From Sphingopyxis sp. L1A2A (GTDB lineage: Bacteria; Pseudomonadota; Alphaproteobacteria; Sphingomonadales; Sphingomonadaceae): 64,000 nt of DNA. The stretch lies in NCBI RefSeq assembly GCF_005502465.1, contig NZ_SCOT01000008.1, forward strand, positions 62,001 through 126,000, written 5' to 3'. The notes beneath the pieces are model-generated. The model ran no database searches. It was not told the DNA's origin and was given only the letters and a program-made list of their open reading frames with translations. Below are positions 56,048-64,000 of the stretch, in pieces. The position numbers and the translations under genes are program-made. Each line of letters starts with the position of its first letter. Position 1 is the first letter of the stretch.

Positions 56048-56967
56048 CGCGTGATCCGCCCCGGAGCCAGCATCTCGCCATAATCGCGCGCGCTGTCGTC
56101 GGAGACCGCGCGCGACGGCAACATCGCCAGCGACGCTTCGAGCGGCGCCAGCGCGGTGCGATCGAGGTGCAGCGGCGCGAGCAGCGACGGCAGTGCGGCG
56201 GTCTCTGCCGTCAGCAACGCCAGCGCCATATCGTCATAACTGCGGCGATGCGCCGCGGCGGCGAGCGCGATCAGCGTCGGCCAGTCGTGCCGCGCGATCG
56301 CCTGTCCTGCGGCCTCGGACAGTCCCGCGCCCAAAATCTTGTGATAAGCGGCGCCCGCGTCGGCAATGCCGCGCCCCTCAGTCTGGCGTTCGGTAGCAAC
56401 GCGCACCGCTTCGCCCAGTTCGGCTGCGCGTGCTTGATACTGGCTGACCTCGGCCAGCCGCCACGCCGCGATGTCGAGCAGCAGCGCGCGAAAAACCGCG
56501 CCGTCAAGATCGGCAATGGCCAGCGCGGGGTGGCCTAGCGCATCGAAGCGGCGGCGATCGGCGATCTGCAACGCCAGATAGGCGCGATCGATGTCGGATA
56601 GCGGCGTACCGACCGACGGCGCATCGGCGCCCGCCTCGTCAGCGTCGGGCAGGATCGGCGGCGGGCTGCTGCGCTGCGCCGACAGGTCGCGCCAGCGATG
56701 CTCCTCGGCGCGCGCGAAACAGAGGCGCGCCAGCCGATCGGCGCCTGGCAATCCGCCGCGCAGCCATTCGCGCCACAAACCCTCGGTGTCGATGCTGCGA
56801 TCGAGCCGCTCCGCCACATCGACGACCAGCCGACGCGCGATGCCCAGCGACAGCGCGCGCTGCTCCTCGGTCAACCGCCCCACCGCGGGCGCCGCCAGAT
56901 AGTCGGCAAGCTCGCGCAAACGCGCGGACAGCGGATCGATGCCGGACGAGGAGACGGAGTCAGTCAT
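56044..56967 (-). CDS. Helical protein of unknown function co-encoded with the kinase-like protein
   Basis: I do not recognise this 307-residue protein. It is soluble and almost entirely alpha-helical by composition, rich in Ala, Leu and Arg, with segments such as LSARLRELADYLAAPAVGRL and RQTEGRGIADAGAAYHKILG. It has no signal peptide. Its stop overlaps the kinase-like gene start (ATGA), so the two proteins likely act together. A repeat-type helical scaffold (DUF2336-like) is one possibility, not demonstrated. Confidence 0.75.
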   Translation of the reverse strand: MTDSVSSSGIDPLSARLRELADYLAAPAVGRLTEEQRALSLGIARRLVVDVAERLDRSIDTEGLWREWLRGGLPGADRLARLCFARAEEHRWRDLSAQRSSPPPILPDADEAGADAPSVGTPLSDIDRAYLALQIADRRRFDALGHPALAIADLDGAVFRALLLDIAAWRLAEVSQYQARAAELGEAVRVATERQTEGRGIADAGAAYHKILGAGLSEAAGQAIARHDWPTLIALAAAAHRRSYDDMALALLTAETAALPSLLAPLHLDRTALAPLEASLAMLPSRAVSDDSARDYGEMLAPGRITR

Positions 56968-57025
56968 GCACGATCGCGGATAGCAGGATGGCGTTAATAC
57001 GCGCTAAACCTTGAAGCGCTTTGTT

Positions 57026-58240
57026 TTAGCGCGCTTCCGGGCGCCGCGCCAACCGCAGCCAGACCAGAATCTGGAGCAGCGCGAGCAGCGGCAGGATCGC
57101 GAACATCAGCGACGCAAAGCCGAACAACAGCGCCGGTGCCAGCATGATCCACGCCTGATCGGCATCGGGCAGCAGCCAGTGGAAGCGCCGCCGCTCGCCC
57201 GAATCCTCGTACAGCGCCCGCGCGAGCAGGATCGTCGCGGCCAGGCATGGCGCCAAGGCGGCCTCGGAAAACAAGGGCATCCGATGCCCCGGCCCCGCCA
57301 GCGACACCAGCCACGGGAAAACTGCAAGCAAGACCCACGCAAAGGTGCGGATGACGTCGCGCACCCGGTCCTGCGCCGCGCTTTCGGCGCGGAAGGCCGA
57401 CAGGAAGCGCATCGCGGTCAGGCCAAACCCGCCGACGATCGCGACCAGCGCCCCCGCCGCCGCCAGCCCGCTCGCCGCCAGCGCCGCTACCGCCAGCCAC
57501 AACGCCGCGGTGATATAGGGGAGAGTCCGCGCCGTCGTCGGCGATTTGACCAGCAGCGGTCCGGCAAGCCGGATCAGCGGCATCATGATCGCCGACCGCC
57601 CGAACCCCATTCCGCCATATTCAACCTGTTGCAGGCTCGATTGCTCGATCAGCGCCGCGGTTGGCCGATCGGTGACGATCGCGATCTCGCCCTGTTCGAA
57701 CAACGCCGGTTCGCAATAGAGCCGCCGCGCGCCCGATTGCACCGCCAGCCGCAGCAGGGTGAGCATCATGTCCCATTCGCCCGGCATCGCCGCGAGTTCG
57801 GCGACCATCGGCTCCGAAATGCTAGCCAGCCCGCCCCAGCGCCGCGTTGCATCGATGCGTTCAAAGCCCTGCGTCAGCGGCGTGTCGCCGGTGACGAGGA
57901 TCGCGGGCGCCCCAGGCTTGGCGATCGCAGCATAATGCGTCCCGCCCGCCCGCAGCCCGTCGGACACCAGAATGATGCGGTCGTCGCCCTGCACCAGGCC
58001 CATCAGGTCGGCGGCGGCGCGCACCGGGGTCACTTTCAGCCCGCGGCGGCGGATCCGGTCACAGGTGGCGAGCAGGTCGGCGGGAAGCGCTGCGACCGCG
58101 ACCGCGACATGCGTCACCCCGACGTCCGCGAGCCGCGCTGCCTGCCGCTCGATCAGCGTTTCGCCGGCGACGGTGACGAGCGCGCGCAGCCCGCCGTCGG
58201 GCAAGACTTCGCTGGCGCCGATCAGCGCAATCAGAGCCAT
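57026..58240 (-). CDS. Nucleotidyltransferase-like protein with C-terminal membrane domain
   Basis: The N-terminal ~220 residues resemble a sugar-nucleotidyltransferase fold (ALVTVAGETLIERQAARLAD, GDDRIILVSDGLRAG) but the GxGTRM loop is missing; the start reads LIALIGASEVLPDGG. From about residue 245 there are roughly five membrane helices (ITAALWLAVAALAASGLAAA and AWVLLAVFPWLVSLAG among them). No CDP-alcohol phosphotransferase motif is present. Starts at 58282 and 58309 are also possible; I chose the ATG directly before the domain. Function unknown. Confidence 0.72.
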   Translation of the reverse strand: MALIALIGASEVLPDGGLRALVTVAGETLIERQAARLADVGVTHVAVAVAALPADLLATCDRIRRRGLKVTPVRAAADLMGLVQGDDRIILVSDGLRAGGTHYAAIAKPGAPAILVTGDTPLTQGFERIDATRRWGGLASISEPMVAELAAMPGEWDMMLTLLRLAVQSGARRLYCEPALFEQGEIAIVTDRPTAALIEQSSLQQVEYGGMGFGRSAIMMPLIRLAGPLLVKSPTTARTLPYITAALWLAVAALAASGLAAAGALVAIVGGFGLTAMRFLSAFRAESAAQDRVRDVIRTFAWVLLAVFPWLVSLAGPGHRMPLFSEAALAPCLAATILLARALYEDSGERRRFHWLLPDADQAWIMLAPALLFGFASLMFAILPLLALLQILVWLRLARRPEAR

Positions 58241-58347
58241 CGGCGGGCGCGATGATGTTGAGACGTCACGGCTCACCGTCATATGGCGCCGCACCGGTTT
58301 GGCAAGCATGCTTGTCGGGCCGCGGCGGGGCGTGATACGCCGCCCGC

Positions 58348-59055
58348 GTGACAGATCGCGGATCGGCCATCATCATCGGCGCTTCGGGCGGCATCGGCGC
58401 CGCGCTTGCCGGCGCGCTGCAAGCCGAGGGACGCCATGACGTCATCCACCGCTTCGCCCGCGCGCTGCCTGCCCCGCACCACATCGACCTCACCGACGAG
58501 GCCTCGGTCGCGGCCGCCGCGGCGTTCGTCCGCGATGGTGGCCCGGCGCCGCGATTGGTAATCGTCGCCACCGGCCTCCTTCACGCCAGCGACCACCGCC
58601 CCGAACGTGCGCTGGCCGACATCGATCCCGACTGGATGGCGCGCAATTTTGCGGTCAACACGATCGGCCCCGCCCTGATCGCCAAATATTTCCTGCCGCT
58701 GCTGCCCCGCCGCGGGCGCACGGTATTCGCGGCGCTGTCGGCGCGGGTCGGCAGCATCGGCGATAACCGCAGCGGCGGCTGGTACAGCTATCGCGCCGCG
58801 AAAGCCGCGCTCAACCAGCTGGTGCGCGGCTTTGCGATCGCTGAGGCGCGGCGCAACCCCGATGCGGTCGTCGTCGCGCTGCATCCCGGTACCGTCGACA
58901 CCGGCCTGTCGGCGCCCTTCCAGCGCGGCGTGCCCGCCGAAAAGCTGATCGCGCCGCCCGCCGCCGCCGCCAATCTGCTGCGCGTGTTGGGCGCGCTGAC
59001 ACCCGCCCAAACCGGCCGGATTTTCGCGTGGGACGGCAGCGAAATCATTCCCTGA
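58348..59055 (+). CDS. Short-chain dehydrogenase (CsgA/C-factor-like)
   Basis: A 235-residue SDR. It has AIIIGASGGIGAALAGALQA for cofactor binding, VIVATGLLHA, VNTIGPALIAKYFLPLL, Ser in FAALSARVGSIGDN and Tyr-Lys in GGWYSYRAAKAALNQLVRG. The GGWYSYRxSKAALN motif and the PGTVDTGLSAPFQ loop are typical of the C-factor-like group. The start is GTG. The substrate is unknown. It is divergent from the membrane nucleotidyltransferase-like gene. Confidence 0.9.
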   Translation: MTDRGSAIIIGASGGIGAALAGALQAEGRHDVIHRFARALPAPHHIDLTDEASVAAAAAFVRDGGPAPRLVIVATGLLHASDHRPERALADIDPDWMARNFAVNTIGPALIAKYFLPLLPRRGRTVFAALSARVGSIGDNRSGGWYSYRAAKAALNQLVRGFAIAEARRNPDAVVVALHPGTVDTGLSAPFQRGVPAEKLIAPPAAAANLLRVLGALTPAQTGRIFAWDGSEIIP

Positions 59056-59137
59056 AAACCCACCGAATCGCTGGCATTTCCCGCCACCGTCGGCTAGGTA
59101 AAAATCACCTCCCGAAAAGCAGAAAAAAGGCCGGGTC

Positions 59138-61884
<2,747 letters not shown>

Positions 61885-61888
<4 letters not shown>

Positions 61889-62193
61889 CCGCCTCGACCG
61901 CCTTCAAGGTGCTGACCCAGCAGCAATGGGCCGATTTCGAACGCGAACGCGTGTTCCGCGGCGCCCCGGTCGACATCGCCGACGGCTATATCCACCTGTC
62001 GACCGATGAGCAGCTAGAGAGCACGATCTCCAAGCATTTCGCGGGCCAGTCCCCGCTGATGATCGCCGAGGTCGACCTGATCCTCCTCGGCGACGCGATC
62101 CGCTGGGAAGAAGCGCGCGGCGGCGACCTGTTCCCGCACCTGTATGCCGAACTGCCGATCCACGCGGTGGTGAGTTTGCAGAAGCGGGACTAG
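61885..62193 (+). CDS. DUF952-family protein
   Basis: A 102-residue protein of the DUF952 family: VLTQQQWADFERERVFRGAP, VDIADGYIHLSTDEQLEST and ARGGDLFPHLYAELPIHAVV (the GGDLFPHLYG-type motif is diagnostic). A fold related to glutathione- or ADP-ribosyl-type enzymes has been suggested for this family, but its function is not known. The ATG overlaps the gyrA stop (ATGA), so it is co-translated with gyrase. Confidence 0.9.
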
Positions 62194-62305
62194 GCCCAAA
62201 CCCGTCCGTTCTTCGTCACCGCGGGCTGTAGCCGTAGCCCCGGAGAGGCGTTGCCGAGCGGATGTCTGCTTTGGGGTGAGGAGCCGCCGCCGACTTCCCC
62301 ACTAT

Positions 62306-62378
62306 CGTCATCCCGGGCTTGACCCGGGATCCATGACGACAGCGCGGCTATGGATCCCGGATCAAGCCCGGGATGACG
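62306..62378. repeat. Intergenic inverted repeat (CCGGGCTTGACCCGG type)
   Basis: Left arm core ATCCCGGGCTTGACCCGGGA, right arm GGATCCCGGATCAAGCCCGG, with a 15-base spacer. It lies in the 239-base gap between the DUF952 gene and the peroxiredoxin stop, together with a half copy of the composite repeat seen at 31447-31580 (near 62398). Confidence 0.85.
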
Positions 62379-62432
62379 ATGAAGAAGATATCCCCCCCCT
62401 GCGGCGAAGCCATGGGGAGGATCAAAATCCGA

Positions 62433-62993
62433 TCAACGGCGCTTCGCCTTCCACGCCCGCACCGCCGCCATCGTCTTTTCGATGTGGGCCTGCGGCTTGG
62501 GATCGGTATAGCTCAGCAATATGGTGCCGTTCGGCGCGATGACATAGGACGTCCGGCTGGAGAGCATCGTCTGATTGGCGCCGCGCACCGCGGTGTCATA
62601 TTTTGCCGCAACCCTGGCGCCGGGGTCGGCGGCGACGGCGAATTTGTCGCGGCATTCGGACTTGGAAAATTCGGCGACGCGGTGGATATTGCCCGCGGTC
62701 ACCCCGACGACGCGTGCGCCCAGCCGACCGAAATCATCACTCGCTTCGGCGAACAGATGCGCTTCCAGCGTGCACCCGGGGGTAAAGGCGGCGGGGAAGA
62801 AGTAGAGGACGAGCGGCCCCTTCTTCAGCGTCTGTTTCAGCGACAGGCTGAACGGCTTGCCGCCCTGCGCAGCGTTCAATGTGAAATCGGGCGCCTTCGC
62901 GCCTTTTTGCAGCGCGGCGATTCCTGGAACCGAAAGCGACGCGAGCACCACGCCAATTCCCAGCGGCATCGCAATCTTGATCAGGCTTTTCAT
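62433..62993 (-). CDS. Exported peroxiredoxin (Bcp/PrxQ-like)
   Basis: A 186-residue thiol peroxidase with a signal peptide (MKSLIKIAMPLGIGVVLASL, cut near GIAA). The peroxidatic Cys is in FPAAFTPGCTLEAHLF with the Thr-x-x-Cys pattern, and the PxxxT motif is intact; a second Cys in SKSECRDKF could be resolving. GAGGACAG precedes the ATG. Detoxification of peroxides in the periplasm is the likely role. It is divergent from the TauD-type gene with a 113-base gap. Confidence 0.92.
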   Translation of the reverse strand: MKSLIKIAMPLGIGVVLASLSVPGIAALQKGAKAPDFTLNAAQGGKPFSLSLKQTLKKGPLVLYFFPAAFTPGCTLEAHLFAEASDDFGRLGARVVGVTAGNIHRVAEFSKSECRDKFAVAADPGARVAAKYDTAVRGANQTMLSSRTSYVIAPNGTILLSYTDPKPQAHIEKTMAAVRAWKAKRR

Positions 62994-63106
62994 CGTCTGT
63001 CCTCCACGCGGCAGGTCGCCAGAATGAGGAAAAAAGAGGGGCACGTCTAGGGCCCGTACCGAATCGCCCCAATTGACGCCGCCGCCCAACCGGCGCACCT
63101 TCCCCC

Positions 63107-63949
63107 ATGACCCTCGGCATCACCCCCAGCGGCCAGTCCTGCGGCGCCCGCGTCACCGGCGTCGACCTGACCCAGCCGCTCGCCCCCGACACCGTCGCCG
63201 GAATCCGCGCCGCCTGGCTCGACCACCATGTCCTCGCCTTCCCCGACCAGCGGCTGAGCGACGATGACCTTGAGCGTTTCACCCAATGTTTCGGTGGCTT
63301 CGGCGGCGACCCTTTCATCAAACCGATTCCCGGGCGCGACCACATCATCGCGGTCAAGCGCCGCGCCGATGAAACCTCGCCGCTGTTCGCCGAAAACTGG
63401 CACAGCGACTGGAGCTTTCAGGCGCGGCCGCCCGCGGGCACCTGCCTTTACGGGATCACCATCCCGCCGGTTGGCGGCAACACCGATTTCTCGAATCAGC
63501 ACGCCGCGCTGGGTGCGATGCCCGATGCGCTCCGGGCAAAAATCGAGGGTCGCAACGCGATCCACAGCGCGCGCGGCGGCTATGCGCCGTCGGGGATGTA
63601 TGGCGCGGGCGACAAGGATCGCAGCATGGACATCCGTTCGGGCGAGGAAGCGCTGGCGACCCAGACCCATCCCTTTATCCGCCAGCATCCCGAAACGGGG
63701 CGCGAAGGCCTGTTCGGCTGTGCCGGTTACATCATGGGTATCGAGGGCATGGACGATGCCGAGGCGCTGCCGCTGCTCTATGAACTGCTGCAATGGCAGG
63801 GCCGCGAGGAATTCCGCTACAGCCATGTCTGGGAGCCCGACATGCTGATCCTATGGGACAATCGCTCGCTGCTCCACCGCGCCACCGGCGGCTACGACGG
63901 CCACGACCGCCTGCTCCACCGCACGACGATCGCGGCGTGGGATGGGTAA
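63107..63949 (+). CDS. TauD/TfdA-family 2-oxoglutarate-dependent dioxygenase
   Basis: A 280-residue non-haem Fe(II) dioxygenase. The iron facial triad is visible: His-x-Asp in NWHSDWSFQ (about 100-102) and the distal His in LLHRTTI near the end, with a 2-oxoglutarate-binding Arg just after. GVDLTQPLAPDT and FPDQRLSDDDLERFTQCFGG are typical of the N-terminal half. The substrate could be taurine or another sulfonate, an aryloxyacid or a small ether; neighbours give no clue. The remaining 51 bases to the window edge contain no gene. Confidence 0.9.
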   Translation: MTLGITPSGQSCGARVTGVDLTQPLAPDTVAGIRAAWLDHHVLAFPDQRLSDDDLERFTQCFGGFGGDPFIKPIPGRDHIIAVKRRADETSPLFAENWHSDWSFQARPPAGTCLYGITIPPVGGNTDFSNQHAALGAMPDALRAKIEGRNAIHSARGGYAPSGMYGAGDKDRSMDIRSGEEALATQTHPFIRQHPETGREGLFGCAGYIMGIEGMDDAEALPLLYELLQWQGREEFRYSHVWEPDMLILWDNRSLLHRATGGYDGHDRLLHRTTIAAWDG

Positions 63950-64000
63950 GGACGCGGGCCGAGGTGCCTGCTCTGGGATGGGGAGCGGACATTGCCGTCT

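Overview
The window is a GC-rich chromosomal segment with dense, tightly packed genes and no rRNA, tRNA, CRISPR array or intact mobile element that I can see. Gene content and order point to an alphaproteobacterium of the Sphingomonadales, most like Sphingopyxis or Sphingomonas. Supporting signs are a CcrM-type GANTC methylase, a split proton-translocating transhydrogenase (pntAA/pntAB/pntB), a 40-residue aa3 oxidase subunit IV, the order tpiA-secG-pyrG, the order trpG-trpD-trpC-moaC-moeA-lexA-comEC-gltX-gltA, a GTTC-N7-GTTC LexA box, and many short intergenic palindromes of the type common in sphingomonads. The genus is an inference from these features.

Layout. 1-5.4 kb: glmS (cut by the left edge) and glmU lie on the minus strand, separated by a GNAT gene, a small unknown gene and a VapC-type toxin-antitoxin pair; gph is on the plus strand. 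5.4-12.9 kb: eight minus-strand genes are packed tightly and mostly overlap by four bases. They encode an exported beta-helix protein, a di-haem cytochrome, a zeta-class GST, a TonB-dependent receptor, a MarR regulator, a PqqD-like protein, an HprK-like kinase and a nucleotidyltransferase-fold protein. The last three match what I recall as the uncharacterised HPr-rel-A cassette, and this block is the best candidate for an undescribed system. 13-19 kb: a DUF2147 protein, an Asp/Glu-racemase-like protein with an altered active site, and the pnt genes split by two fasciclin genes and two terminators.

19-31.4 kb: an NtrC-type regulator with a damaged AAA+ core, an SDR, a host-attachment-like protein, folP, ccrM with eight GANTC sites in about 150 bases upstream, an SDR, rnhB, a ThiD-VOC fusion, a DUF1272 protein, glmM, a dicarboxylate-type carrier and an aldo/keto reductase. 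31.4-39.7 kb: a repeat-rich gap with an IS481 transposase remnant, gpx and a polyproline protein, lolD and lolC, a structured noncoding stretch, a Crp-like regulator, pyrG, secG and tpiA.

39.9-54.5 kb: ppiD, trpE, an exported alpha/beta hydrolase, trpG, trpD, trpC, moaC, moeA and lexA, then comEC running against lexA, then gltX and gltA with a strong terminator. 54.6-64 kb: a histidine kinase without its phospho-accepting His and its partner gene, a nucleotidyltransferase-like membrane protein, an SDR, gyrA with a DUF952 gene, an exported peroxiredoxin and a TauD-type dioxygenase.

Most of the window is core metabolism: UDP-GlcNAc supply (glmS, glmM, glmU), tryptophan, molybdopterin, folate and thiamine salvage, CTP, lipoprotein export, and replication or repair (gyrA, lexA, rnhB, ccrM). 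The unusual signals are the eight-gene cassette, the GANTC cluster at ccrM, two signalling proteins missing catalytic residues, the fasciclin insertion into the pnt locus and the ThiD-VOC fusion. All functional calls rest on reading motifs by eye; no database search was possible.
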